Below the pieces are notes generated by a model. It was given only the letters and a program-made list of their open reading frames with translations, made no database searches and had not been told where the DNA came from. The position numbers and the translations under genes were made by a program. Below are positions 16,102 to 25,289 of a DNA stretch of 64,000 nt, one piece after another. Where the stretch lies: positions 124,001 through 188,000 of the forward strand of contig JAZIHH010000020.1 of NCBI GenBank assembly GCA_036678685.1, in the 5' to 3' direction. Each line of letters begins with the position of its first letter. The first letter of the stretch is position 1. This stretch comes from JAZIHH01 sp036678685 (GTDB lineage Bacteria; Bacillota; UBA4882; UBA10575).

Positions 16102-16693
16102 AGGGGACCCGGGTCTTTTTTGGCCGGATTGGGTCAAGCTGCCGGGCCTTCCCGCCGGGGAAAAAAAGAAATTACTGATTCTGGGTTCTTTGCTCTGTTT
16201 GGGAGTGGTCTTTATGCTTTGGTCGGGAAAACCCGGGGCTTTGGACTCGCCGCCCCTTGTTCCGGCGGAGGAAAAAATCCCGCGGCCGGAAAACCGGGGA
16301 GGATATTGGGAAAAAAAAGAGATGGAAACGGAACTGGCGGCAGCCTTATCCCGGATCAAGGGCGTGGGACGGGTCAGGGTCGATATTATGCCGGCGGGAA
16401 CAGCAAGGGAACACTGGCTGTACCGGGAGACGATTGAAGAGCGGGTAACCGGAGAGGAAAATACCGGTATGACCAGGGAACAAAGGATTCTCAAAGAACC
16501 GGTTTTCCGGCGGGGAAGCGGGGGAACGGAAGAGCCGATCCTGGTGGTAAAAGAAGCACCGACGGTGGCCGGGGTTTTGGTGGTGGCCGAAGGCGCGGAA
16601 GATCCCGTTACCTGTCGTCGGTTGTGGGAGGCCACAGCGACCGTCCTGGGGATACCCGTCCACCGGGTGATGGTGTTACCCTGGGGAGAATAA
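16070..16693 (+). CDS. spoIIIAG: Stage III sporulation protein AG
   Basis: SpoIIIAG (207 residues) forms the large ring of the channel in the space between mother cell and forespore. A single membrane helix (about 32-46) follows a short basic cytoplasmic tail. The external part contains the family stretches LAAALSRIKGVGRVRVDIM, EEPILVVKEAPTVAGVLVVAEGA and a C-terminal ATATVLGIPVHRVMVLP. The TTG start inside spoIIIAF, preceded by AAAAGG, implies translational coupling. Confidence 0.88.
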   Translation: MSEKAKAKKIKGDPGLFWPDWVKLPGLPAGEKKKLLILGSLLCLGVVFMLWSGKPGALDSPPLVPAEEKIPRPENRGGYWEKKEMETELAAALSRIKGVGRVRVDIMPAGTAREHWLYRETIEERVTGEENTGMTREQRILKEPVFRRGSGGTEEPILVVKEAPTVAGVLVVAEGAEDPVTCRRLWEATATVLGIPVHRVMVLPWGE

Positions 16694-16714
16694 AAGAAGG
16701 GAGGGGGAGAGAAA

Positions 16715-17194
16715 ATGAAAGCGGAAGCACCGGTCCGGCCGGGAGTCTTGCCGGTGACCATCATGATCCTGGGCGCGTTTATGGGCGGGTTTTTTTGGGC
16801 CTGCCGCCGGCCGGACCGGGAACCCAAAGTTCCACCGGTCGCCGTAACCGTGGCGCCCCTTTCCCAACAGGTGGATTTCCGTTGGGAAAGAGAAAGAGAA
16901 AGAAGCCGGTTAAAGGAGGAATTGGAGAGGATGCTGGAGACGGCGGGGGGGGATTTGAAAGCGTAAATTGAAAAGGAATTGTGGGAACTGACCCTCCGGG
17001 GAAATGTGGAAAAAGAGGTGGAAAGCCTCCTGGCCGCCAGGGGATACCGGGAAAGTACCGTTGTTATCCACCCGCAAACAGTCACGGTTGTAATAAAGGG
17101 TAGGAATTTAACGCCCGCCGAAGCGGCGGCCATCGGACAACTGACGGCGGAGGTGACCGGGTTTCCCCTGGACAAAATCAGGATTGTCGAATGA
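16715..17194 (+). pseudogene. spoIIIAH: spoIIIAH interrupted by an in-frame TAA
   Basis: SpoIIIAH normally docks with forespore SpoIIQ to complete the channel. Here 16715-16966 encodes 83 residues with the membrane helix (about 12-30) and the charged linker FRWERERERSRLKEELERM, then TAA at 16964-16966. The same reading frame resumes at once (IEKELWELTLRGNVEKEVESLL) and continues to 17194 with the conserved ring-building domain (STVVIHPQTVTVVIKGRNL, LTAEVTGFPLDKIRIVE). Together they equal a normal SpoIIIAH. An 8-G run precedes the stop, but no frame passes through without a stop. The second part could start at TTG 16979 after reinitiation, yet would lack its anchor. Readthrough, a sequencing error or a recent nonsense mutation are all possible. 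Confidence 0.75.
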
Positions 17195-17336
17195 GCATGC
17201 GCCTTCCCGGGCAGGATGAACAGGAGAATATGAAGTCACAGAAAAGAAAGAATAAAAAAGAAGGAAAAAAATACTTCCCGGTGAATTAAGTATAAATCGA
17301 TTGTTTCTTCTGTTATCCTGTTAAAGGAGGCTGGCG

Positions 17337-17792
17337 ATGAGTATCAAAATCGACGACATCAAAGAACTGGTTAAATTGGTGGAAGAAGCCGACATCAACG
17401 AATTGGATGTAGAAATTGACGGAGCCAAAGTAAAAATCAAAAAGGGCAATACCGGGATTGCGGCGGCGCAAGCGACTGCGGAAAAACCCGAAGATAAAGA
17501 GGATAAGACTTCAACTTCCGCGCAAGAAGAGGAAGAAAAACTGCCGGATAATATTGTTACCATTACCGCCCCCATGGTGGGCACCTTCTACCGGGCGCCG
17601 AGTCCGGGAGCGGAAGCATTTGTCGAAACCGGACAAATTGTCGAACCCGGCCAGGAACTGTGCATTATCGAAGCGATGAAATTGATGAATACGATTGAAT
17701 GTGATTTTCGCGGCCGGGTATTGCGGATCATGGTTGAAAACGCCCAGCCGGTAGAGTACGGGCAGCCCATGTTTCTGATGGAACGGCTGTAA
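17337..17792 (+). CDS. accB: Biotin carboxyl carrier protein of acetyl-CoA carboxylase
   Basis: AccB (151 residues) carries the biotin that is carboxylated by AccC and donates CO2 to acetyl-CoA in fatty acid synthesis. An N-terminal helical region (about 1-40, IDDIKELVKLVEEADI) is joined by a charged, Ala/Glu/Lys-rich linker (about 42-68) to the C-terminal biotinyl domain, with the biotinylation motif EAMKLMN and the upstream TITAPMVGTFYRAPSPGAE. The ATG is preceded by AAAGGAGG. accC follows after 28 nt. The accBC pair between spoIIIA and asp23 is a common Firmicutes order. Confidence 0.96.
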   Translation: MSIKIDDIKELVKLVEEADINELDVEIDGAKVKIKKGNTGIAAAQATAEKPEDKEDKTSTSAQEEEEKLPDNIVTITAPMVGTFYRAPSPGAEAFVETGQIVEPGQELCIIEAMKLMNTIECDFRGRVLRIMVENAQPVEYGQPMFLMERL

Positions 17793-17820
17793 TCCCAATC
17801 ATAGCAGTGCCGGAGGTGCT

Positions 17821-19185
17821 TTGGAGAAATTGTTTCGCAAAGTGTTAGTTGCCAACCGGGGAGAAATTGCCCTGCGTGTTATTCGCGCCTGTAAAGAGTT
17901 GGGCCTCGAAACAGTGGCCATTTATTCCGAGGCGGACCGGGAGTCCCTACACATTCGCTATGCCGATGAGGCTTTTTGCGTAGGACCGGCTTCTTCCGCT
18001 AAGAGTTACCTGAATATTCCCAATATCATCAGTGCCGCCACCATAGCCGGGGTGGACGCCATTCATCCCGGATACGGGTTTTTGGCGGAAAACCCCCGGT
18101 TTGTCGAGATTTGTGAGACTCATAATATCAAGTTTATCGGTCCGCCGGCGGACGTTATTGCCAAAATGGGCGATAAAGCCCAAGCCAAGAGAATAATGGA
18201 GCAAGCCGGGGTTCCGGTTATTCCCGGCTCCAAAGGACCGGTTTCCGATGAGGAAGAAGCGGCGAGGCTGGCGGAGGAGATCGGTTACCCGGTGATGATT
18301 AAAGCCTCGGCCGGGGGCGGAGGCCGGGGAATGCGCATTGCCAATAATAAAAAAGAACTGATTAAATCCATTAAGACCGCCCAGGCGGAGGCGGAAGCCT
18401 CCTTTGACAATCCCGAAGTTTATCTGGAAAAATTTATTCCCAATCCCCGTCACATTGAGATCCAGATTTTATGCGATGAGCATGGCAACGGGGTTTATCT
18501 CGGGGAAAGGGATTGTTCGCTCCAGCGGCGGCACCAGAAAGTGTTGGAAGAATCACCTTCTCCCGCCTTGACGCCCAAGATGCGGAAAATATTGGGGGAA
18601 AAGGCGCTCAAAGGTGTCCTCTCCGTGGGGTATACCAATGCCGGGACGGTCGAATTTCTCATGGATGAGAACGAAAACTTTTATTTTATGGAGATGAACA
18701 CCAGGATTCAGGTGGAACACCCGGTCACGGAGATGGTAACCGGCCTTGATCTGGTTAAAAAGCAAATCTTGATTGCCGCCGGCGAACCCTTGGGCTTGAA
18801 ACAGGAAGATATAAAACTTAACGGCCACGCCATCGAGTGCCGGATTAATGCGGAGGATCCGTATAAGAATTTCATGCCTTGTCCCGGATTGATTGAGTTT
18901 CATCATGCGCCCGGCGGCCCGGGGGTGCGCGTGGATACTTGCGCCTACACCGGTTATACCGTTCCCCCTTATTATGATTCCCTTATCTCCAAACTGATCA
19001 CCTGGGGCAAGGACCGGGACGAGGCCATCGACCGGATGGCCAGAGCCCTTGAGGAATACGAGATTCACGGTATTGCTTCCACCATCCTCTTCCATCTGGA
19101 GGTAATTCACCATCCGCTTTTCCGCCGGGGTGAGGTAACCACCAATTTCATCCGCGACCATATCCGGTTGTCGCCGGTAGAGTAA
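17821..19185 (+). CDS. accC: Biotin carboxylase subunit of acetyl-CoA carboxylase
   Basis: AccC (454 residues) uses ATP and bicarbonate to carboxylate the biotin of AccB. The three-part biotin carboxylase layout is complete: N-terminal VLVANRGEIALRVIRA, the ATP-grasp glycine loop KASAGGGGRGMR, the active-site segment FMEMNTRIQVEHPVTE and the C-terminal domain with HAIECRINAEDP. Start is TTG 17821, with GGAGGTG 3 nt upstream. It forms an operon with accB; accD and accA are not in this window. Confidence 0.97.
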   Translation: MEKLFRKVLVANRGEIALRVIRACKELGLETVAIYSEADRESLHIRYADEAFCVGPASSAKSYLNIPNIISAATIAGVDAIHPGYGFLAENPRFVEICETHNIKFIGPPADVIAKMGDKAQAKRIMEQAGVPVIPGSKGPVSDEEEAARLAEEIGYPVMIKASAGGGGRGMRIANNKKELIKSIKTAQAEAEASFDNPEVYLEKFIPNPRHIEIQILCDEHGNGVYLGERDCSLQRRHQKVLEESPSPALTPKMRKILGEKALKGVLSVGYTNAGTVEFLMDENENFYFMEMNTRIQVEHPVTEMVTGLDLVKKQILIAAGEPLGLKQEDIKLNGHAIECRINAEDPYKNFMPCPGLIEFHHAPGGPGVRVDTCAYTGYTVPPYYDSLISKLITWGKDRDEAIDRMARALEEYEIHGIASTILFHLEVIHHPLFRRGEVTTNFIRDHIRLSPVE

Positions 19186-19352
19186 AAGAGTAAATATCTT
19201 GTTAAAACAAGAAGGGAAAGAGGAGTCCGGTCCGCGGGGACAAAATTTTATAGTAGGACCAACAGTTCTCTTTCCCACCAAAGCCGGGCGGTTTCCCGTC
19301 ATGCCGGTGGCGAGGGGACAGGCGGTTTAATATTGACTTGGGAGGTGTCAGT

Positions 19353-19766
19353 ATGCCCGAAGAATTCACTCTTGAACCCCAGTGGAATGAGAAAAACGGG
19401 TCGGTACGCATTGCCAACGAGGTAGTGGGGATTATTGCCGGTCTCGCCGCGACGGAAGTCAAAGGAGTCGCCGGAATGAGCGGCGGCGTGGTGGACGGTA
19501 TCTCGGAGTTATTGAAGAAGAAGAATCTGTCCAAAGGGGTAAAAGTAGAGGTTGGGGAGAAAGAGGCGGCGATCGATCTTTACGTTGTCATTGAATACGG
19601 CGCCCGCATTCCGGAGGTGGCGATCAATATCCAAGAGAATGTGAAAAGGACCGTTGAGGGCATGACCGGTCTGAAGGTTGTGGAAGTCAATGTCCATGTC
19701 CAGGGGGTCCAGTTCCACCAGGAAGAAACCGGTGTGCCCGAGAAAATGGAGAGCAGGGTAACCTGA
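19353..19766 (+). CDS. Asp23/Gls24 family envelope stress protein
   Basis: A 137-residue soluble protein of the Asp23 family, which gathers at the membrane through AmaP and is linked to cell-envelope homeostasis. The core VRIANEVVGIIAGLAATEVKG and YVVIEYGARIPEVAINIQENVKRTVE motifs are diagnostic. ATG 19353 is preferred because GGGAGGTG lies just upstream, whereas the TTG at 19338 has no ribosome binding site. The next gene encodes the AmaP anchor, consistent with a functional unit. Confidence 0.92.
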   Translation: MPEEFTLEPQWNEKNGSVRIANEVVGIIAGLAATEVKGVAGMSGGVVDGISELLKKKNLSKGVKVEVGEKEAAIDLYVVIEYGARIPEVAINIQENVKRTVEGMTGLKVVEVNVHVQGVQFHQEETGVPEKMESRVT

Positions 19767-19789
19767 TAAAGGAAGGGGAGGGGTCCGAG

Positions 19790-20323
19790 ATGCAGACATG
19801 GCATCGTATGGTAATTATTCTCAGTTCCTTGGTTATGCTGGCCTTGGCGGTTTTCTTCTTTGGTTTGCTTATGGGGCAGGATCCGGTCAACCTTACGCCG
19901 GTGGTTACTGTTGATGAAGCGATGAATCTCTATAAATTCATCGGTTTTACCATCTTTTTTATCTTCTTCCTATTGCTGGCCACGGCCGGATTGAGCACCA
20001 AAAAACCTCTGCGCACGATTATTCACGATACGGACCTGGGCGAAGTCAGGATCGCCTTTACCGCCGTCGAGGACTTGGCCCTGCGGGCGGTGGATAAAAT
20101 TCGCGGCGTGAAAGAGGCCCAGGTTACGGTGGAGGCCGACAGTAACGGGTTAAGTTTTAATGTGGAGATCGTCAGTAACCCGGATTTGAGTATTCCCCAG
20201 TTGACCATGGATATAAGAAATAAATTGGCGGAGTATATCACCGAAACGGTTGGTATTCCCGTTGTCAACTCCACGGTTACGGTGACCAGAATTACCTCGG
20301 AATCCCGGGCCAGGGTGGAATAA
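19790..20323 (+). CDS. amaP: Alkaline shock response membrane anchor protein AmaP
   Basis: A 177-residue protein with two N-terminal membrane helices (about 8-28 and 48-67) and a cytoplasmic Asp23-like domain (VRIAFTAVEDLALRAVDKIRGVKEAQVTVE). AmaP tethers Asp23 to the membrane. It is preceded by AAGGGGAGGGG and followed by a DUF2273 gene, giving the classical asp23-amaP-DUF2273 trio. Confidence 0.9.
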   Translation: MQTWHRMVIILSSLVMLALAVFFFGLLMGQDPVNLTPVVTVDEAMNLYKFIGFTIFFIFFLLLATAGLSTKKPLRTIIHDTDLGEVRIAFTAVEDLALRAVDKIRGVKEAQVTVEADSNGLSFNVEIVSNPDLSIPQLTMDIRNKLAEYITETVGIPVVNSTVTVTRITSESRARVE

Positions 20324-20347
20324 CCCGGAAAAAGGGAGGTTCAGCCT

Positions 20348-20581
20348 ATGGAGGATCGCTGGGCCCGGTTACTCGATATGTTGTTACAGAACAAGGGCCG
20401 TGTTTTTGGCACGCTGTTGGGTATTGTCACCGGGGCTCTTGTTATTAAATACGGGTGGCTGCGGGCCGTTTATTTTATCTTCTGCGTCGGCGCCGGATAT
20501 TATCTGGGGAAAAGAGTCGACGGCAGGGAAAGCCTGCTACAACTCTTGAAAAAAATGTTTCCGGCGCAAAAAGAGAAGTGA
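20348..20581 (+). CDS. DUF2273 family small membrane protein
   Basis: This 77-residue protein has two hydrophobic helices separated by a short turn (about 18-34 and 38-52: GTLLGIVTGALVIKYGWLRAVYFIF). The basic C-terminal tail ends in LKKMFPAQKEK. DUF2273 proteins regularly accompany asp23 and amaP in Firmicutes; the molecular role is unknown. AAAGGGAGG precedes the ATG. Confidence 0.85.
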   Translation: MEDRWARLLDMLLQNKGRVFGTLLGIVTGALVIKYGWLRAVYFIFCVGAGYYLGKRVDGRESLLQLLKKMFPAQKEK

Positions 20582-20596
20582 GGCGGTAAGAAGGTC

Positions 20597-21040
20597 ATGA
20601 GCAGGCGGTTGGCCAGGGAATTGACTTTTCAGATTTTGTTTCAGATCGACATCGGACGTATCCCATGGCAAGAGGCGATCAAGAATACGCTCTATGAACA
20701 CCGGCTGCCGGAGGAAGAAGAACGTTATATCGAGGATATGGTCCGGGGAGTAGTAAGCGAAGGCCGGACGTTGGATGATATTCTTTCCCGGCTCTCCAGC
20801 GAATGGACCCTCAGCAGAATGGCCGCCACAGACCGGAGTATTTTACGGTTGGCCGCCTATGAACTGTTATTCAGAGACGATATACCGGCGGAGGTCTCGG
20901 TTAATGAAGCCGTGGAACTGGCGAAAAAATACGGGGAGGAAGATTCCGGCCGGTTTGTCAACGGCATTTTAGGCGCTTTGATCAGGCAACATCACCTCGT
21001 AAAGGCGGAGGATCCCCGCCGGGAAGCAGCGGAAGAATGA
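20597..21040 (+). CDS. nusB: Transcription antitermination factor NusB
   Basis: NusB (147 residues) binds the boxA element of rRNA leaders together with S10 and supports antitermination and rRNA processing. The helical fold is evident, with RELTFQILFQIDIG near the N-terminus and the family block LRLAAYELLFRDDIPAEVSVNEAVELAKKYGEEDSGRFVNGILG in the C-terminal half. It directly follows the DUF2273 gene by 15 nt, and polA starts 43 nt after it. Confidence 0.95.
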   Translation: MSRRLARELTFQILFQIDIGRIPWQEAIKNTLYEHRLPEEEERYIEDMVRGVVSEGRTLDDILSRLSSEWTLSRMAATDRSILRLAAYELLFRDDIPAEVSVNEAVELAKKYGEEDSGRFVNGILGALIRQHHLVKAEDPRREAAEE

Positions 21041-21083
21041 GGGGAAAAAGCCTTTTGTGCCGGCCGCAAGGAGGTTTTGGAAG

Positions 21084-23762
21084 TTGAAAGGGAAAATAGT
21101 TCTCGTCGATGGGCACAGCCTGGCACACCGGGCTTTTTTTGCATTGCCCCCTTTGACTACCGGCCGGGGGGAACCGACCAATGCGATTTACGGTGTGACA
21201 ATGATGACCCTTCGCCTGCTGGAGCAGGAAAAACCCGATTATTTTTTGGCCGCTTTCGATGTGGGCAAGACCTTCCGGCACGAAGCGTTTGCCGACTATA
21301 AAAAGAACCGTCGCGAGCCGCCACAAGACTTCCTCGCCCAATTGCCCGGGATCAAGAAGTTCTTTACCTGCGTCGGCGGGACGGTGGTGGGGGTCGAGGG
21401 ATACGAAGCGGATGATGTCATCGGAACGATGAGCGCTCAAGCCCGGGCCGCCGGTCTCGAAGTCGTGGTGGTCAGCGGGGACCGGGATCTTTTTCAGTTG
21501 ATTGACGAGGGAGTGACCGTGCTTTATACCCGCCGGGGAATAACCGAAGTGGAAAAGGTGACGGCCGATTGGATCCGGGAGAAGTACGGTTTGACGCCGG
21601 CGCAGTTGATAGATTTAAAGGCTCTCGCCGGTGATCCCTCCGATAACATCCCGGGCGTCCCGGGGGTGGGCGAAAAGACGGCTCTTCGTTTGTTGAAAGA
21701 GTTTGGCGGGGTTGACGAGCTTCTTAACCGCCTGGAGGAAGTGGCAAATCCGCGGCAAAGAGAACTCATCGCGGCCCACGCGGAACAGGTGCGGGAAAAC
21801 AAAAAACTGGTGACTATCGTTAAAGATGTTGCCCTGCCGGTTTCCATAACCGATTGCCGGTGGCGGGAACCGGAACCGGAAGCCCTGGCCGGTTTTTTCC
21901 GGGAGATGGAGTTTAAAAGCCTTTTGCAAAAAATGTTCCCCGCGGTCAAAAGGGAGCGGCTGCCCGCCCCCGAGTTCCGGATGTTGACTGCGGAGGAGCT
22001 GCCGGAGTTTTTGGCCGGCGCGGGGGATGAACCGGCGGCTTTCCAGTTTATAGCCGCCGGGGCCGCTTGGAACCGGGGAAAAGCTCTGGGTGCAGCCTTT
22101 TCCCTGCCCTCCGGGGCCCGGGGATTTCTTCCGCTGTCCGGGGAAGATTTCCCCGAGGAACTGAGGCGGTGGCTCGCGGATCCGGAAGCCCCGAAGATAT
22201 GTCACGGGGCAAAAGTACAAATGACCCTGGCCCACCATTACGGCGCTGTTGTGCAAGGACTGGCTTTTGACACGGAGATCGCCGGTTACCTGCTCCGGGG
22301 GGGCCTGGGTCATACGGATCTGAACGCGTTGTTCCGGGATTTTTTAGGCGAACCGGACCTGCCGGTCATCGAAGACGAAAAAGGGAAAGTGTTAGATATA
22401 TTTTCGTTGCCGCCGGAATATGCGGCGGAGCCCGGGCGAATTGCTCCGCCGGCGGTGGCCCGGGCCATGGCCGTGGAGAAGCTGCGGCCGGTCTTGGAAG
22501 AACGCCTGCGCCGCGAAGGTTTGGCGAAACTCTATTATGAAATCGAATTGCCGCTGGTCCAGGTGTTGTTTGCCATGGAAAAAAGAGGGATCAAGGTTTC
22601 TCCGGACCGGCTCCACCGGCTGCAGGAAAAACTGGCGGCCAAAATCGAGCGTTTGGAGAAGGATATCCATACTTTGGCCGGGGGGGAATTTAATATCTCT
22701 TCCCCCAAACAACTGGGAGAAGTTCTTTTTGAGCGGTTGAAACTGCCCAGGGGAAGAAAGACGAAAACCGGTTATTCGACGGACGCCGGGGTCTTGGAGG
22801 AACTTGCCGCCCAGCACCCGGTGGCGCGTTTGGTTCTTGATTACCGCGGACTGGTGAAATTGAAGACCACGTACGTGGATTCTTTGTTGAGCCTGATCCA
22901 TCCTGCGACCAGCCGGGTGCATACCACCTTTCAACAGACGGTGACGGCGACCGGACGGTTGAGCAGCACGGATCCCAATCTCCAGAATATCCCGGTCCGA
23001 ACCGAAGAAGGACGGGAAATTCGCTGTTGTTTTGTGCCGGGTTCCCCGGAAGAGGTTTTTCTTTCCGCCGACTATTCCCAGATTGAACTGAGAATATTGG
23101 CCCATCTTTCCGGCGACGAGAAACTGGTGGCCGCCTTCAATGAAGGGGCGGATATTCATTCCCGTACCGCTGCGGAGATTTTCAACCTTTCCCCGGAGGA
23201 AGTGACACCGGTGTGGCGGAACCGGGCAAAAGCGGTCAACTTCGGGATCATTTATGGGATTAGCCCGTTTGGCCTGGCCCGCGGGACCGGTGTTTCCCGG
23301 AAGGAGGCTGAAGAATACATTAAAGCCTATTTCCAGCGTTACCGGGGGGTGGAAACCTTTTTCGGCGGCTTGATTGCCAAGGCCCGTGAGACCGGTTGGG
23401 TGACCACCATTTTAAACCGGCGCCGGTATCTTCCGGACTTGGTCAGCAAAAATTTCCAAAGCCGCTCCTTTGCCGAGCGCATGGCCAGGAATACCCCCAT
23501 TCAGGGATCGGCGGCGGATCTGATTAAACTGGCCATGGTCCGGGTGGACGAACGGCTGCGCCGGGAGAAGATTCCAGCCGCCCTCTTATTGCAGGTCCAT
23601 GACGAACTCCTGGTAGAGACGGAACGGGAATCCGCCCGTCGCGTGGCGGAGATTCTCCGGGAAGAGATGGAGTCCGTCTATGCGCTTGCCGTACCCTTGC
23701 CGGTGGAGATTAAAACCGGCGACAACTGGGGCGAAATGGCGGTGTTCCCGGCCGATGCCTGA
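21084..23762 (+). CDS. polA: DNA polymerase I
   Basis: PolA (892 residues) removes RNA primers and fills gaps in replication and repair. The 5'-3' nuclease domain (about 1-290) starts IVLVDGHSLAHRAFFALP and contains GDRDLFQL and GDPSDNIPGVPGVGEKTA. The 3'-5' exonuclease region (about 300-480) lacks the DxE and NLKxD residues, so proofreading is probably inactive, as in Bacillus enzymes. The polymerase domain keeps motif A (SADYSQIELRILAH), motif B (RAKAVNFGIIYGIS) and motif C (LLQVHDELLVE). Start is TTG 21084, with AAGGAGG 9 nt upstream; the GTG at 21057 lacks such a site. The end overlaps mutM by 8 nt. Confidence 0.97.
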   Translation: MKGKIVLVDGHSLAHRAFFALPPLTTGRGEPTNAIYGVTMMTLRLLEQEKPDYFLAAFDVGKTFRHEAFADYKKNRREPPQDFLAQLPGIKKFFTCVGGTVVGVEGYEADDVIGTMSAQARAAGLEVVVVSGDRDLFQLIDEGVTVLYTRRGITEVEKVTADWIREKYGLTPAQLIDLKALAGDPSDNIPGVPGVGEKTALRLLKEFGGVDELLNRLEEVANPRQRELIAAHAEQVRENKKLVTIVKDVALPVSITDCRWREPEPEALAGFFREMEFKSLLQKMFPAVKRERLPAPEFRMLTAEELPEFLAGAGDEPAAFQFIAAGAAWNRGKALGAAFSLPSGARGFLPLSGEDFPEELRRWLADPEAPKICHGAKVQMTLAHHYGAVVQGLAFDTEIAGYLLRGGLGHTDLNALFRDFLGEPDLPVIEDEKGKVLDIFSLPPEYAAEPGRIAPPAVARAMAVEKLRPVLEERLRREGLAKLYYEIELPLVQVLFAMEKRGIKVSPDRLHRLQEKLAAKIERLEKDIHTLAGGEFNISSPKQLGEVLFERLKLPRGRKTKTGYSTDAGVLEELAAQHPVARLVLDYRGLVKLKTTYVDSLLSLIHPATSRVHTTFQQTVTATGRLSSTDPNLQNIPVRTEEGREIRCCFVPGSPEEVFLSADYSQIELRILAHLSGDEKLVAAFNEGADIHSRTAAEIFNLSPEEVTPVWRNRAKAVNFGIIYGISPFGLARGTGVSRKEAEEYIKAYFQRYRGVETFFGGLIAKARETGWVTTILNRRRYLPDLVSKNFQSRSFAERMARNTPIQGSAADLIKLAMVRVDERLRREKIPAALLLQVHDELLVETERESARRVAEILREEMESVYALAVPLPVEIKTGDNWGEMAVFPADA

Positions 23763-24564
23763 ATTACCCGAAGTGGAAACCATTAGAAGGACATTGCTTC
23801 CGCACCTTAAAGGGAAAGCCATCGCCGGGGTCGAAGTTTACCTGGCCAAAGCAGTGCGACCGGAACCGGAGACCTTTAAGAAAATGTTGACGGGACGAAA
23901 AATTACCACGCTGGCCAGGAAAGGAAAATATCTTATTTTTTCCCTGGACAACGGGAAAAAGGTCGCTTTCCACCTGCGCATGACCGGCCAGTTGCTTTAT
24001 TTCCCCTCCCCTTCCCCTCCGCCCCGCCATACCACTTTGGTGCTGAAGTTGAAGGACGGGGGAGAATTACAGATGGTGGACTACCGGAAATTCGGCACTG
24101 TTCACCTTTTTGCCGGTAATCCTCCACCGGGACTGGCACGGCTGGGCCCGGAACCCTGGGACGCGCAGGCTCTAGCCAGACTGCAAACAGCCGGGAAAAG
24201 ACGGAAAGGACCGGTTAAAGCCCTCCTTCTCGACCAGACCGTGGTGGCGGGGTTGGGGAATATTTATACGGACGAAGCATTATTCGCCGCCGGGATTGCT
24301 CCGGCGCGCCCGGCCAATACTTTATCCCCTGAAGAATGGGAGAAACTTCACAGGGCGGTGTGCCATGTTTTAGAAGAAGGCCTGGCCCACCAGGGGACCA
24401 GCACCCGTGATTATGTCGATGGCGAGGGCAGGCCCGGAACCCACCAGGATTATCTACGGGTATACGGACGCAAGGCCCAACCCTGCTTCCGTTGCGGCGG
24501 ACCATTGAATTATGGCCGGGTGGCGGGCAGGGGAACCCATTATTGTCCCAACTGTCAGCAATGA
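23755..24564 (+). CDS. mutM: Formamidopyrimidine-DNA glycosylase (Fpg/MutM)
   Basis: MutM (269 residues) removes oxidised purines such as 8-oxoguanine and nicks the resulting abasic site. The start at 23755 gives the obligatory MPELPEVETI, where Pro after Met is the catalytic nucleophile and Glu follows. The helix-two-turns-helix region includes LLDQTVVAGLGNIYTDEALF. A C-terminal zinc finger (CFRCGG, then YCPNC) closes the protein. Start inside the polA end (ATGCCTGA) indicates translational coupling. Confidence 0.97.
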   Translation: MPELPEVETIRRTLLPHLKGKAIAGVEVYLAKAVRPEPETFKKMLTGRKITTLARKGKYLIFSLDNGKKVAFHLRMTGQLLYFPSPSPPPRHTTLVLKLKDGGELQMVDYRKFGTVHLFAGNPPPGLARLGPEPWDAQALARLQTAGKRRKGPVKALLLDQTVVAGLGNIYTDEALFAAGIAPARPANTLSPEEWEKLHRAVCHVLEEGLAHQGTSTRDYVDGEGRPGTHQDYLRVYGRKAQPCFRCGGPLNYGRVAGRGTHYCPNCQQ

Positions 24565-24628
24565 CAAGCACCTCCCCCAGGAACCGGCAGTAATATATTC
24601 AGGTAGACCGGGGACTGGAGGGATAAGT

Positions 24629-25267
24629 TTGTTGGATTTTTTATCCGCCGTGTTGCTGGCGACCGCAATCAGTCTTGACGGGTTGGGTGTTGGTGTGGCT
24701 TACGGGGTCAAAGGGATGAAAATACCCCGCCGCGCCCGGCTGCTGGTGGCGATGGTCTCCGCTTTGACCGTAACGGCGGCCTTCGTTTTCGGCAGCAGCC
24801 TGCGGTGGTTTTTTCCTCCACGGGCCGGCATTCTTGTCGGCCGTCTCATTCTGGTTGCCGTCGGCTTGTGGCTTTTAGTCCAGGGCTGGCTGGCCGGGAG
24901 GGAGCATGAGGAAGCCGGCGGCGAAGCTCTCCCTTTAGCCAGGTTTTCCGTTAAGAGCTTGGGGATTGTGGTATTGATTCTCCGGCACCCGGCTTCGGCC
25001 GACCTGGACCGGTCCGGAAGCATCAACCCGGCGGAAGCGCTTTTGCTGGGACTGGCCTTGGCGACCGATGCATTTGGGGCGGGAACCGGCGCCGCGGCCG
25101 GGAGAAGCTGGCCGCTATATACCCCCTTGCTGGTGGGGTTAACCAAGTTTGTTTTTCTCAGCACCGGCCTGTTTTTAGGAAGGGTATGGCAAAGAAATTT
25201 ATTGCGGCCCTGGTTGAATTACCTGCCGGGATTACTTCTGCTGGTTCTGGCCTTTATCAGCTTTTAA
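24629..25267 (+). CDS. ytaF: Sporulation membrane protein YtaF
   Basis: A 212-residue integral membrane protein with about six hydrophobic helices, related to the MntP manganese exporter family. The opening LLDFLSAVLLATAISLDGLGVGVAYGVKG and the repeat-like LLLGLALATDAFGAGTGAA in the second half show the internal duplication of these transporters, each with a conserved Asp. Start is TTG 24629 or 24632, with GGAGGG (24617-24622) upstream. Position between mutM and coaE is typical for ytaF. Substrate unknown; membership of the sporulation set is inferred from family naming. Confidence 0.85.
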   Translation: MLDFLSAVLLATAISLDGLGVGVAYGVKGMKIPRRARLLVAMVSALTVTAAFVFGSSLRWFFPPRAGILVGRLILVAVGLWLLVQGWLAGREHEEAGGEALPLARFSVKSLGIVVLILRHPASADLDRSGSINPAEALLLGLALATDAFGAGTGAAAGRSWPLYTPLLVGLTKFVFLSTGLFLGRVWQRNLLRPWLNYLPGLLLLVLAFISF

Positions 25268-25289
25268 ACCGGGAAAGGAGGGAAGTCAT

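Noticed and set aside
16930..16966. Frameshift at the 8-G run as cause of the spoIIIAH break
   Set aside because: Both halves are in the same frame and the two other frames also contain stops before the second half, so a single indel at the G-run cannot restore the gene.
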